Source: an uncultured Mollicutes bacterium
Lineage (GTDB): Bacteria; Bacillota_I; Bacilli_A; RF39; UBA660
Length of the DNA stretch: 31,787 bases
Direction: 5' to 3'
Assembly: GCA_900543055.1 (NCBI GenBank)
Contig: UQQI01000012.1
Coordinates: 1-31,787 of the forward strand
This document shows, piece after piece, positions 7,743 through 15,482 of the stretch (positions are counted from its first letter, which is position 1; every line of letters begins with the position of its first letter). The position numbers were made by a program, and so were the translations under genes. The notes below the pieces were generated by a model that did not search any database, was not told the DNA's origin, and worked only from the letters and a program-made list of their open reading frames with translations.

Positions 7743-10133
7743 ATGAAATTAAAATTTAGAGCTGATTCTGAAGATTTACTTATTTTTGGAATGTTTGCTG
7801 TATTTTTATTATATATAGTTGCTATTGGTGTAGTTAATATTCATACTTTTGCAACTGAAGGTCATTTATCTGGTTTAAATCCATTTCCAGCATTTGAACC
7901 TAGATATTTATTTTCAACATTATTTTTATATTTTTTGTTTTTGCTAGGACTTTTTGCTAGTGTTAGTTCAATGTTTTTTGAGCGTGAAAAAGGATTTGGA
8001 ATTACTACTGATAAAAAAGATAAAGGTTATTCTAGATGGGCTAAAGAAAAAGAGATTAAAGAAGAATTAGAGTGTGTACAAATTACACAAAAGAATTCTA
8101 AAGCAGCTGGTATTCCAATTATTTTAAATGATAAAGAGATGTGGGTAGATAATGGTGAATATCACTCACTTGTAATTGGTGCTACTGGTTCTGGTAAAAC
8201 TCAGACTGTTATTTTGCCAATGGTTTATAACTTGGCAAAAGCACGTGAGTCAATGATTATTACTGACCCTAAGGGTGAAATTTATGAAAAAACAAGTAAT
8301 ATGTTAAGAGCAAAAGGATATCAAATATTACTACTTAACTTTCGTGATCCTCAAAATGGTAATGCATGGAACCCAATGACATTACCTTATGAAATGTATA
8401 AAAAAGGTAATCAAGATAAAGCAATAGAGTTACTTGATGACTTAGCTTTAAATATTTTGTATGATTCTTCTAATAAAAATGCTGATCCATTCTGGGAAAA
8501 AACCTCAGCTGACTACTTCTCAGGAGTTGCCTTAGGTTTATTTGAAGATGCAAAACCAGAAGAAATAAACATTAATAGTATTTCACTTGCAACTACTGTT
8601 GGTGAAGAAAAATTCGGTGGTTCTACATATATAAAAGAGTATTTTGGTGCAAAAGACCCAGCTAGTCCTGCTGCTATTAATGCGTCAAGTACAATTATGG
8701 CACCTAATGAAACAAAGGGAAGTATTTTATCAGTATTTAAACAAAAGGTTAAGTTATTTGCCTCTCGTGAAAACTTATCTGAAATGCTATCACATAGTGA
8801 TATTGATTTGGAAAGTATAGGTGAAAGACCTACAGCAGTATTTATAGTTATTCAAGATGAAAAGAAAACATATCATTCATTAGTTACTATTTTATTAAAA
8901 CAAATTTACGAAACATTAATTAATGTTGCTCAAAAAAATGGTGGAGCATTACCAGTTAGAACAAACTTCTTACTTGATGAGTTTGCAAACATGCCGCCAT
9001 TAAAAGATGTAACTACAATGATTACAGCAGCACGTTCAAGACATATTCGTTTTACAATGATTATTCAGAACTTTGCACAGTTAGACGATGTTTATGGAAA
9101 AGAAGAAGCCGAAACTATTCGTGGTAACTGTGGTAACATTGTTTATTTAATTACTACAGAATTAAAAGCCTTGGAAGAAATATCTAAGATGTGTGGTGAG
9201 GTTAAGTCTAAGAAAGATGATAAGACGGCATCTACTCCATTGGTTACTGTTTCTGACTTACAAAGAATGAAACAATTTGAAGTTATTATTTTACGTATGA
9301 GAAAACAACCATTTAAAACTAAATTTACACCATTCTTTAAATTAGATTGGGGAACAAAATATCCTCCTGCTAAATATCCAGTAAGAAAGAAACAAGAATT
9401 AAAAACATTTGATATTAAAGAATTCGTTAAGAATCAAAAGAAGAAAAAACTATTAGAAATGATGAATTCAGCTGATCAACAAGATAAAGAAAATACTTCA
9501 CTTCCAAAACTTCCAGGAATGTTTAGAAATAATGAAGCACATAATTCTTTACCACCTGAGTTACAAGCAGCTAGAAATAACAGAAAAGAACAAGAAAGAA
9601 ATAATATACCTGATTTTACATCAAAGCCTCGCGAGAGTAGTGCTGATACTAGTGTTAGGGGAATACCTGACTTTGAAACATTTAAGAAACAAATGGAAGC
9701 AAATCAAGCATTTAATCCATTTGAAATTCCAAAAGAAACACCTACAACTAGAGTACCAAGCATTCCAACAACCCCAATTACTAGTGCACCAACAACTGCT
9801 TCATCTAATCCGTTTATGAGTAATAGTAGCAATGATGATGACTTTGGATTTGATGTTGACGAATTGGTTAAGAAAATTGATGCTAAGATTGCTGAACTTG
9901 AAGCAGAAGAGAAAAAAGAAGAGGAAGAAAGAAAGAAAAAAGAGAGTCTTGCTCAACCAACAACTGCACCTGCAACAGTTGCAACAACACCAATTCATAG
10001 CATTAATGATATATATAGCGAAAAACCTGCTGTTAAAGAAACATCAGTTGTTGAAAAGCCTAAACCATTACCTAATCTTGATTTAGATGATGAAAATGAT
10101 GATGACTTTTTCGATGATTTCTTTGATAATTAG
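7743..10133 (+). CDS. virD4: VirD4/TraG-type T4SS coupling ATPase
   Basis: A 796-aa coupling protein that recruits DNA or protein substrates to the T4SS channel. Two N-terminal membrane segments (about 12-32 and 54-78) are followed by the motor domain. Walker A is Gly-Ala-Thr-Gly-Ser-Gly-Lys-Thr at 146-153, with an adjacent Asp-Pro-Lys-Gly-Glu segment. Walker B is Leu-Leu-Asp412-Glu413-Phe-Ala-Asn-Met-Pro-Pro, the canonical VirD4/TraG form. The motor ends near residue 545. A roughly 240-residue Lys-, Pro-, Thr- and Asn-rich tail follows, ending in a run of Asp/Glu/Phe (about 780-796). Such tails in coupling proteins can select substrates, which is inferred here. It has its own promoter just upstream, and the next gene follows after 14 nt. 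No relaxase is visible nearby. Confidence 0.92.
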   Translation: MKLKFRADSEDLLIFGMFAVFLLYIVAIGVVNIHTFATEGHLSGLNPFPAFEPRYLFSTLFLYFLFLLGLFASVSSMFFEREKGFGITTDKKDKGYSRWAKEKEIKEELECVQITQKNSKAAGIPIILNDKEMWVDNGEYHSLVIGATGSGKTQTVILPMVYNLAKARESMIITDPKGEIYEKTSNMLRAKGYQILLLNFRDPQNGNAWNPMTLPYEMYKKGNQDKAIELLDDLALNILYDSSNKNADPFWEKTSADYFSGVALGLFEDAKPEEININSISLATTVGEEKFGGSTYIKEYFGAKDPASPAAINASSTIMAPNETKGSILSVFKQKVKLFASRENLSEMLSHSDIDLESIGERPTAVFIVIQDEKKTYHSLVTILLKQIYETLINVAQKNGGALPVRTNFLLDEFANMPPLKDVTTMITAARSRHIRFTMIIQNFAQLDDVYGKEEAETIRGNCGNIVYLITTELKALEEISKMCGEVKSKKDDKTASTPLVTVSDLQRMKQFEVIILRMRKQPFKTKFTPFFKLDWGTKYPPAKYPVRKKQELKTFDIKEFVKNQKKKKLLEMMNSADQQDKENTSLPKLPGMFRNNEAHNSLPPELQAARNNRKEQERNNIPDFTSKPRESSADTSVRGIPDFETFKKQMEANQAFNPFEIPKETPTTRVPSIPTTPITSAPTTASSNPFMSNSSNDDDFGFDVDELVKKIDAKIAELEAEEKKEEEERKKKESLAQPTTAPATVATTPIHSINDIYSEKPAVKETSVVEKPKPLPNLDLDDENDDDFFDDFFDN

Positions 10134-10147
10134 AAAGGAAGATAAAT

Positions 10148-11386
10148 ATGAATACTAACTTTAATATAGTAAAAAAACCTAAAAAAGAAGGTGTTGAAAT
10201 AGAAGAAGATGAAGAAGAAATTGAATTAGATGATGGCGATGATAAACCTAGCAAATCTTCTTCAAATGATTTAAGAAAAAGAATGTTTTTAGTAATGGGA
10301 TTTATTGTTGGTGGAACTATCTTATTATTATTTATTCTATATTTATGTTCTTTACTAATGCATAAAACATATGATTATGCTGATATAGAAAATTTAATGG
10401 AGAGTTCTGCAAAGAAATATTTTAAAGATAATCCAAATTATTTACCTACAGAAGAAGGAAATATTGTTGAACTTGATGTTAATAATCTTGTTGCTGGTTC
10501 ATATATGAAAAACTTATCTGAATATACAGGTGAAGGAGTTACTTGTTCAGGAACAATTCAAGTAGAAAAATCTGGTTCAGAATATTTATATACACCTTAT
10601 TTGAATTGTGGTGATCAGTATTATACTGAAGAATTATATAAGAAGATTGTAAATGATAATAATGTTGTTACTTCAGGATATGGTCTATATTCTCATAATG
10701 GTTCTTATGCATATAGAGGCGAAGAAGTTAATAACTATGTTAAGTTAGATAATAGTTTATGGCGAATTGTTAAAGTTACTTCAAATAATAATGTAGTTCT
10801 TATTCATAATGATGGGCTTCCATATACACAACCATGGGATGATAGATATAATGAAAGTAGATTTTATGCTGCTGGAATAAATTCATATGGAGCAAGCCGT
10901 ATAAAGGAATATTTAAATAAAGTTTATAAAAATTCTAAGACAAAAAAGGAAGATGAAAAAGACGAAAACATTCTATCAAATAGTGATAAAGCAAAATTAG
11001 TTTCATATAATTTATGCACTGCAAAAAGAGCGGCTAATAGTACAACAAGTGATAATACAGAAGAGTGTCAGGAAAATACGGCAAATCAAAAATTAGGATT
11101 ATTAACTTTATCTGATTATATTTATGCAAGTATTGATCCTAATTGTAAGACTGCAACAAGTAAATCTTGTCAAAATTATAACTATTTAAGTATAGATAAT
11201 GATTGGTGGTTAGCAACAGCAAATAGTGCAGATAACTCAACAGTTTATAAAGTTGATGGAACAGGTGTTGTAAGTTCAGAAAATGCAAGTAATTATTGTA
11301 TTGTAAGACCGGTTGTTTATTTAAATAGTAAGATTTTATATAAAGGTGGAGAAGGTACTTTAGAAAAACCATATACTGTAAAATAG
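10148..11386 (+). CDS. Single-pass surface protein with DUF6273-like ectodomain
   Basis: 412 aa. An acidic cytoplasmic N-terminus (1-45, with long Glu/Asp runs) precedes one membrane segment at about 46-71. The rest is predicted to be extracellular. From about residue 190 the pattern matches the DUF6273 type seen in Bacillota surface proteins. It has a Leu-Trp-Arg-Ile-Val strand near 203, a central region with conserved Tyr/Trp residues, a Trp353-Trp354-Leu-Ala-Thr segment, a Tyr-Lys-Val-Asp-Gly-Thr-Gly turn, and a closing Arg-Pro-Val-Val-Tyr-Leu-Asn strand. These domains are thought to have a C-type-lectin/formylglycine-enzyme-like fold; I name it as similarity, not proof. Several Cys could form disulfides. 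It is the last gene of the T4SS operon and may act as a surface adhesin or receptor-contact subunit. SD is AAAGGAAG. Confidence 0.68.
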   Translation: MNTNFNIVKKPKKEGVEIEEDEEEIELDDGDDKPSKSSSNDLRKRMFLVMGFIVGGTILLLFILYLCSLLMHKTYDYADIENLMESSAKKYFKDNPNYLPTEEGNIVELDVNNLVAGSYMKNLSEYTGEGVTCSGTIQVEKSGSEYLYTPYLNCGDQYYTEELYKKIVNDNNVVTSGYGLYSHNGSYAYRGEEVNNYVKLDNSLWRIVKVTSNNNVVLIHNDGLPYTQPWDDRYNESRFYAAGINSYGASRIKEYLNKVYKNSKTKKEDEKDENILSNSDKAKLVSYNLCTAKRAANSTTSDNTEECQENTANQKLGLLTLSDYIYASIDPNCKTATSKSCQNYNYLSIDNDWWLATANSADNSTVYKVDGTGVVSSENASNYCIVRPVVYLNSKILYKGGEGTLEKPYTVK

Positions 11387-11417
11387 GAATCTATAATAAA
11401 ATAGATTCTTTTTTTTT
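11387..11417 (+). terminator. Intrinsic terminator of the T4SS operon
   Basis: A 7-bp stem GAATCTA/TAGATTC (11387-11393 with 11402-11408), an 8-nt loop and nine consecutive T. It starts directly after the stop codon of the preceding gene. Confidence 0.85.
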
Positions 11418-11441
11418 CATTTAATATTATGAGGTGATTAG

Positions 11442-11726
11442 ATGAAAAACATTAATATTAATGATTTATTAAATATTAATAATGCTAATATTATAGATAT
11501 AAGAAATAATTTTAGTTATATGAAAGGACATATTCCTGGAGCAATAAATGTTACGTCTCAAGAATTATTATTTAATCCAGAGAGATACTTAAATAGAAAT
11601 AAAGCATATTATATTTATTGTGATTCTGGCAGCAGAAGTAAAGTTATTGTAAATGAATTAAATAATTTAGGTTATAATACTATTAATGTTTTAGGTGGCT
11701 ATAATAGTTACTTGTTTAGATTCTAG
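11442..11726 (+). CDS. Single-domain rhodanese-like protein
   Basis: 94 aa, the length of a minimal rhodanese. It carries the Asp-Ile-Arg element near residue 19, the Gly-His-Ile-Pro-Gly-Ala-Ile-Asn motif (29-36), and the active-site loop Cys60-Asp-Ser-Gly-Ser-Arg-Ser. This is the standard Cys-x-x-Gly-x-Arg-Ser persulfide-carrying site. It closes with a Val-Leu-Gly-Gly-Tyr segment typical of the family. It is cytosolic, with no signal or membrane segment. It is expected to move sulfane sulfur from thiosulfate or a persulfide donor to an acceptor; the physiological partner is not shown by the context. The ribosome site GAGGTGAT lies 6 nt before the ATG. Confidence 0.9.
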   Translation: MKNININDLLNINNANIIDIRNNFSYMKGHIPGAINVTSQELLFNPERYLNRNKAYYIYCDSGSRSKVIVNELNNLGYNTINVLGGYNSYLFRF

Positions 11727-11740
11727 AATTATACTATAAT
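11712..11740 (+). promoter_or_regulatory. Possible promoter of the DedA-like gene
   Basis: TTGTTT (11712-11717), 17-bp spacer and perfect TATAAT (11735-11740), overlapping the 3' end of the rhodanese gene. The -35 is a weak match. Confidence 0.4.
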
Positions 11741-11759
11741 AAAACTTGAAGGTGATAAA

Positions 11760-12338
11760 TTGAATATCATTAATTATATTATTGAAAATAGTACAGAATT
11801 TGTATCTCATGGAGGTTTGTTAGTTGGATTTTTCTTAGTATTTATAGAATGTTTTATACCTGCTTTACCTTTAAGTGTTTTTATAGCATTAAACGTTAAT
11901 GCTTTTGGAATGTTTTTAGGAGTATTTATATCTTGGGTAGCAACTTTTTTAGGAAGTTTTTTATGCTATTTATTGTTTTATTATTTAGGTGGTAAATTTC
12001 ATCAAAAAGTATTGAATAAAAAAATGATAATTAAAGTTAGAAATGGAATTGATAAGATAAGTAATATTAGATTTTCTAGTTTAGTTTTATTAATTACTCT
12101 TCCATTTACTCCTGCGTCTTTAATTAACATTTTATCTGGAATGGCTGGAATATCTAAGAAAAAGTTTTTAGCAGCTTTATTGATTGGTAAAGTTTTCTCA
12201 ACTACTTTTTGGGGATATATTGGTAAAAGCTTAATAGAGAGTGTTACTGATTTAACTACATTGATATATATAGGTATTGCTTTGTTAGTGGCATATGTGC
12301 TTTCAAAAATTGTAAGTAAGAGAATGAATATAGAATAA
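11760..12338 (+). CDS. DedA/VTT-domain membrane protein
   Basis: A 192-aa integral membrane protein of the DedA/TVP38 (VTT, SNARE-associated) group, now linked to flipping of phospholipids or undecaprenyl phosphate. The family pattern is visible: an early Phe-Ile-Glu-Cys-Phe-Ile-Pro-Ala-Leu-Pro segment near residues 28-37, a re-entrant hydrophobic hairpin, and a Tyr-x-x-Gly motif after helix 2 (about 75). The mid-protein segment with Thr-Pro-Ala-Ser-Leu-Ile-Asn, then Gly-x-x-x-x-x-Phe, is typical of the second half of the VTT domain. Translation starts at a TTG, with a GAAGGTGAT ribosome site 5 nt upstream. No better ATG exists upstream. The exact substrate cannot be read from sequence. Confidence 0.82.
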   Translation: MNIINYIIENSTEFVSHGGLLVGFFLVFIECFIPALPLSVFIALNVNAFGMFLGVFISWVATFLGSFLCYLLFYYLGGKFHQKVLNKKMIIKVRNGIDKISNIRFSSLVLLITLPFTPASLINILSGMAGISKKKFLAALLIGKVFSTTFWGYIGKSLIESVTDLTTLIYIGIALLVAYVLSKIVSKRMNIE

Positions 12339-12362
12339 TTATTTAGAATAAAGAGGTGTTGT

Positions 12363-13439
12363 ATGGATTATATAATTATAGGTTTATTAGTTGTACTTAT
12401 CATTTTAACTGTTATTTCATTATTTAAGAACATTAATGAATCTAATATTACTGAACGTTTAGGTAAATTAGAAGTTAGTATGATGAAAGAGATGGGAAAT
12501 TTTAAAAATGATTTAAGTCGTGATTTAAATGATGATTTTACTAAATTAAATGAAGGAGTAGAGAAGAGATTATTACTTATAAATGATAAAGTAAACGAGC
12601 GACTTGATCAAAATTTTGAGAAGACAAACAAAACATTTCAAAATGTTATTGAAAGACTTAGTAGAATAGATGAGGCTCAGAAGAAGATAGATAATTTATC
12701 TGGAGATATTATTAGTTTACAAAGTATATTGACTGATAAGAAGACACGTGGAATATATGGAGAAGTTAATTTAAAACATATTCTTGTATCAGTTTTTGGT
12801 GAAAAAAATGATAATATTTATAGATTACAATATACATTTTCTACAGGTGTTATAGCAGATTCTGTTTTGTTTGCTCCTGAACCTCTTGGGACAATTTGTA
12901 TAGATTCAAAATTTCCATTAGAGCACTATCAAGCAATGGTTGATAAAAGACTTACTAGTGAAATGCGAGATAAGTATGAAAAGATGTTTAGAATGGATAT
13001 GAAAAAACACATTGATGCGATTGCTGATAAATACATAATTCCAGGAGAAACTTCAAATCAAGCAATCTTATTTTTACCAGCTGAGGCAATATTTGCAGAA
13101 ATAAATGCATATCATACAGATATTATAAATTACGCATATAGTAAGCATGTATGGATTACTAGTCCTACTACTTTAGTATCAACCTTAACTGTAATTGAAA
13201 TGATTATTAAAAATATTGAAAGAGATAAATATACGAGAGTAATACATGAAGAGTTAAATAAACTAGGACTAGAATTTTCTAGGTATAAAGAAAGATGGGA
13301 TAAGCTTGCTAGAAGCATTCAAACTGTAAATAAGGATGTAGAAAATGTCTATATAACAACAGATAAAATTACAAAGAAATTTGAAAGTATAAATAGAGTT
13401 GATGTTAATAAATTAGATAATTCAAAAGAAGAAGACTAA
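12363..13439 (+). CDS. rmuC: RmuC-family protein
   Basis: 358 aa with the RmuC layout: an N-terminal membrane anchor (residues 2-21), a long coiled coil (about 25-120) rich in Lys, Glu, Asp and Asn, then the RmuC nuclease-like domain. That domain starts near the Thr-Arg-Gly-Ile-Tyr-Gly-Glu motif and contains the conserved Asp-Ser-Lys-Phe-Pro-Leu-Glu segment (about 181-187), with a PD-(D/E)XK-like character. RmuC limits inversions and repeat rearrangements in E. coli; its biochemical action is not settled. The ribosome site is AAGAGGTG, 6 nt from the ATG. The stop codon lies just after the left arm of a strong hairpin (13427-13458). Confidence 0.9.
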   Translation: MDYIIIGLLVVLIILTVISLFKNINESNITERLGKLEVSMMKEMGNFKNDLSRDLNDDFTKLNEGVEKRLLLINDKVNERLDQNFEKTNKTFQNVIERLSRIDEAQKKIDNLSGDIISLQSILTDKKTRGIYGEVNLKHILVSVFGEKNDNIYRLQYTFSTGVIADSVLFAPEPLGTICIDSKFPLEHYQAMVDKRLTSEMRDKYEKMFRMDMKKHIDAIADKYIIPGETSNQAILFLPAEAIFAEINAYHTDIINYAYSKHVWITSPTTLVSTLTVIEMIIKNIERDKYTRVIHEELNKLGLEFSRYKERWDKLARSIQTVNKDVENVYITTDKITKKFESINRVDVNKLDNSKEED

Positions 13440-13458
13440 TATATTTTTGTCTTCTTCT
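13427..13458 (+). terminator. Hairpin at the end of rmuC
   Basis: A perfect 10-bp stem, AGAAGAAGAC/GTCTTCTTCT (13427-13436 with 13449-13458), and a 12-nt loop holding TTTTT. No T-run follows the 3' arm, so it may be an imperfect terminator or an RNA-stabilising structure rather than a full stop. Confidence 0.5.
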
Positions 13459-13471
13459 CATATTATTTAAT

Positions 13472-13666
13472 ATGAGAAAAATATTATTATATATATTAAG
13501 TGTTTTACTTATGAGTATCGGCTTAACTTTTATTTCTATATATATGAATTTATTTGCTTTTGGGTATACTTTATTAGAATATTTAAGTTTTATATTTACT
13601 AATTTTTATTGTTTATTATTTTTGGTTGGCTTTATTCTTTTAAATATATTATTACATAAAAAATAG
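13472..13666 (+). CDS. Small two-helix membrane protein
   Basis: 64 aa, almost wholly hydrophobic, with two predicted membrane helices (about 4-30 and 38-60). It has a basic N-terminus (Met-Arg-Lys) and a basic end (His-Lys-Lys), which gives an N-in, C-in topology. No family is recognised. The start lacks a Shine-Dalgarno site: the ATG lies in the right arm of a perfect palindrome (13457-13476), so initiation may be coupled to rmuC or controlled by RNA folding. The long hydrophobic reading frame and position between two structured elements favour a real gene, but initiation is unproven. Confidence 0.5.
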   Translation: MRKILLYILSVLLMSIGLTFISIYMNLFAFGYTLLEYLSFIFTNFYCLLFLVGFILLNILLHKK

Positions 13667-13686
13667 ATTACTTTTTTAGTAATCTA
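13658..13686 (-). terminator. Terminator of trpS
   Basis: Read on the minus strand, a 9-bp stem TAGATTACT/AGTAATCTA (13664-13672 with 13678-13686), a 5-nt loop, then T6 (complement of 13658-13663). It overlaps the trpS stop. On the plus strand no T-run follows, so it mainly serves trpS. Confidence 0.75.
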
Positions 13687-14680
13687 ACTTCATAGCATGT
13701 TTTACTTCCTGCATTACTTCTTTTGCTTTTTCTCTTGCCTTTTCAGTTCCTTTATTTAGTATTTCATCTACTAATTCTTTGTTCTCATCATATTTTTTAC
13801 GACGTTCTTGAATTGGTTTTAAGAAATTGTTCATTGCTTCAATAAGTTCTTTTTTACATTGAACACATCCACGAGACCCCATTTTACATTCTTCACAAAT
13901 TTTTTTAGTATTTTCTTCTTTATTAACAAGATTATGATAATAATAAACCATACATACATCTGGATTTGCAGGATCATCTTTTCTAATTTTATTAGTGTCT
14001 GTTAATGCACTCATTACTTTTTTCTTAATTGTTTCTTCATTATCAATTAAATATATAGCATTTCCAAGGCTTTTACCCATTTTTTCATTACCATCAAGAC
14101 CTTTAATTCTTTTATTTTCAGATAAATATGGTTCAGGTTCTTTTAGAGTCATTCCGTAAATAGAATTAAATTTTCTAACGATTTCACGACATTGTTCTAT
14201 TAGTGGTAATTGATCTTCTCCAACAGGAACTAATTCACCTTTAAAAGCAGTAATGTCTGCGGCTTGAGATACTGGGTATCCTAAAAATCCATATGTAATA
14301 CTTTCACCAGAATTTCCAAATAATTCTTTCTTTTGAGAAATTTCTGTTTTAACAGTAGGATTTCTTTGAAGTCTTGCGACTGTTACTAAATTACTATAAT
14401 AAACTGTTAATTCTGCTATTTCAGGTATTTTTGATTGAATAAAGAAGTTTACTTTATTAGGGTCAAGTCCAATAGCAAGTAAATCTTTAGTTATTTCATA
14501 TACATTAGTTCTTACTTTATCAGGGTTATTAAAATTATCAGTTAGTGCTTGAACATCAGCAATTTCTAAGAAAAATTCATAATCGTCTTGTAACTTTATA
14601 TAATTTTGTCCTGCACCAAAATAGTGACCTAAATGAAGATTACCAGTTGGTCTTAATCCCGTAAGTATTGCTTTTTTCAT
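13676..14680 (-). CDS. trpS: Tryptophanyl-tRNA synthetase with Fe-S-type Cys motif
   Basis: 334 aa, class I TrpRS, which charges tRNA-Trp in the cytosol. The HIGH-type signature is His16-Leu-Gly-His19 within Pro-Thr-Gly-Asn-Leu-His-Leu-Gly-His. The KMSKS-type loop is Lys200-Met-Gly-Lys-Ser204. A C-terminal insertion carries Cys243-x21-Cys265-x6-Cys272-x2-Cys275, plus an extra Cys262. This closely parallels the Cys-x22-Cys-x6-Cys-x2-Cys site that binds a [4Fe-4S] cluster near the anticodon-binding region of Thermotoga maritima TrpRS. The start ATG has AGAGATGTGAT upstream on the minus strand. No T-box leader is present: only about 50 nt separate it from the upstream terminator. Confidence 0.96.
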   Translation of the reverse strand: MKKAILTGLRPTGNLHLGHYFGAGQNYIKLQDDYEFFLEIADVQALTDNFNNPDKVRTNVYEITKDLLAIGLDPNKVNFFIQSKIPEIAELTVYYSNLVTVARLQRNPTVKTEISQKKELFGNSGESITYGFLGYPVSQAADITAFKGELVPVGEDQLPLIEQCREIVRKFNSIYGMTLKEPEPYLSENKRIKGLDGNEKMGKSLGNAIYLIDNEETIKKKVMSALTDTNKIRKDDPANPDVCMVYYYHNLVNKEENTKKICEECKMGSRGCVQCKKELIEAMNNFLKPIQERRKKYDENKELVDEILNKGTEKAREKAKEVMQEVKHAMKLDY

Positions 14681-14731
14681 AAAATCACATCTCTTTTCTT
14701 TGTATAAATATAATTTATTTTATCATTAAAT

Positions 14732-14761
14732 AAAAAAAACTTCTATATAAACTAGAAGTTT
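14732..14761 (-). terminator. Terminator of the rhomboid gene
   Basis: On the minus strand a 9-bp stem AAACTTCTA/TAGAAGTTT (14753-14761 with 14737-14745), a 7-nt loop, and a T-run extending to 14732. It overlaps the stop codon. Confidence 0.85.
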
Positions 14762-15374
14762 AATGAAGTAAATTTATAATATCTAGGAAATTATTATGAT
14801 TTAGAAAAAATATTCCAAATATAATTCCACATAGTGCTCCTAATAAATGTCCATCATGATACGATTTATCTTTTTTATTAGTAATTAGTTTTTTCTTTAC
14901 TTCACTGATTACATAAAATATTAAAATTAATAATACTGTTAATGGTATTTTACCATCTGTTATATTTGAGAAAGAACTTAATACAATAAGCATATATACA
15001 TTACCACTTGCTCCCAATATCATGTATTTTGTAAATAATAAATTAAATATGGCAATTACTAGAGATGTTATTAGCAGCATTATTAGTAAATTAACACTAC
15101 CATATTTTTCTTCTATCATTGGACCAACTAATAATATATATAAAAAATTACCGACAAAATGGTCCCAATTTTCATGACCAATACTATGAGTGAATAGTCT
15201 TACATATGATAAGGGATTTAGTGGAGATGAGCGATATGATGAGAATAACAATTTATTTGTTTTGCCATGACTTATAGTATTTAGAAACCAGGCAATTAAA
15301 GATAATAATAAGTAACTTATTATGATTTTTGAATTATAATCAAACTGAATATTGTTAATATTAAATGTTGCCAT
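14760..15374 (-). CDS. Rhomboid-family intramembrane serine protease
   Basis: A 204-aa polytopic membrane protein with the rhomboid catalytic pattern. There is a His-rich helix, Phe-Thr-His-Ser-x-x-His67-Glu-Asn-Trp-Asp-His72-x-x-x-Asn76. The catalytic Ser123 is in Gly-Ala-Ser-Gly, and the catalytic His176 is in Gly-His-Leu-Leu-Gly-Ala. Rhomboids cut transmembrane segments of other proteins; the substrate here is unknown. The length is near a six-helix minimal rhomboid with a somewhat reduced C-terminus. The ribosome site AGAAGGTG lies upstream, with a good promoter (15404-15432). Confidence 0.92.
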   Translation of the reverse strand: MATFNINNIQFDYNSKIIISYLLLSLIAWFLNTISHGKTNKLLFSSYRSSPLNPLSYVRLFTHSIGHENWDHFVGNFLYILLVGPMIEEKYGSVNLLIMLLITSLVIAIFNLLFTKYMILGASGNVYMLIVLSSFSNITDGKIPLTVLLILIFYVISEVKKKLITNKKDKSYHDGHLLGALCGIIFGIFFLNHNNFLDIINLLH

Positions 15375-15403
15375 AATACACCTTCTTTATTTATTTCATT
15401 ATA

Positions 15404-15432
15404 ATTATACTAGAATAAATTATTCTTTACAA
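15404..15432 (-). promoter_or_regulatory. Promoter of the rhomboid gene with palindromic spacer
   Basis: On the minus strand: TTGTAA (-35, 15427-15432), a 17-bp spacer and perfect TATAAT (-10, 15404-15409). The spacer contains a perfect 15-nt inverted repeat of AGAATAA and TTATTCT around one base (15412-15426), a possible operator. Confidence 0.62.
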
Positions 15433-15482
15433 TGAATGTTTTTAGTGATATTGTAATTAATAAATATTTGAGGGGTTATTTT

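Noticed and set aside
9801..10254. Minus-strand and out-of-frame open stretches over the virD4 tail
   Set aside because: They mirror the Lys/Glu/Asp/Asn-rich coding of virD4 and the next gene; low-complexity composition, no ribosome sites.
1..11417. Calling the T4SS region an integrative conjugative element
   Set aside because: No relaxase, integrase, excisionase, att repeat or tRNA junction is visible in the window; the evidence is insufficient either way.
14681..14731. T-box or other leader for trpS
   Set aside because: Only about 50 nt lie between the rhomboid terminator and trpS; there is no T-box sequence or alternative hairpins.
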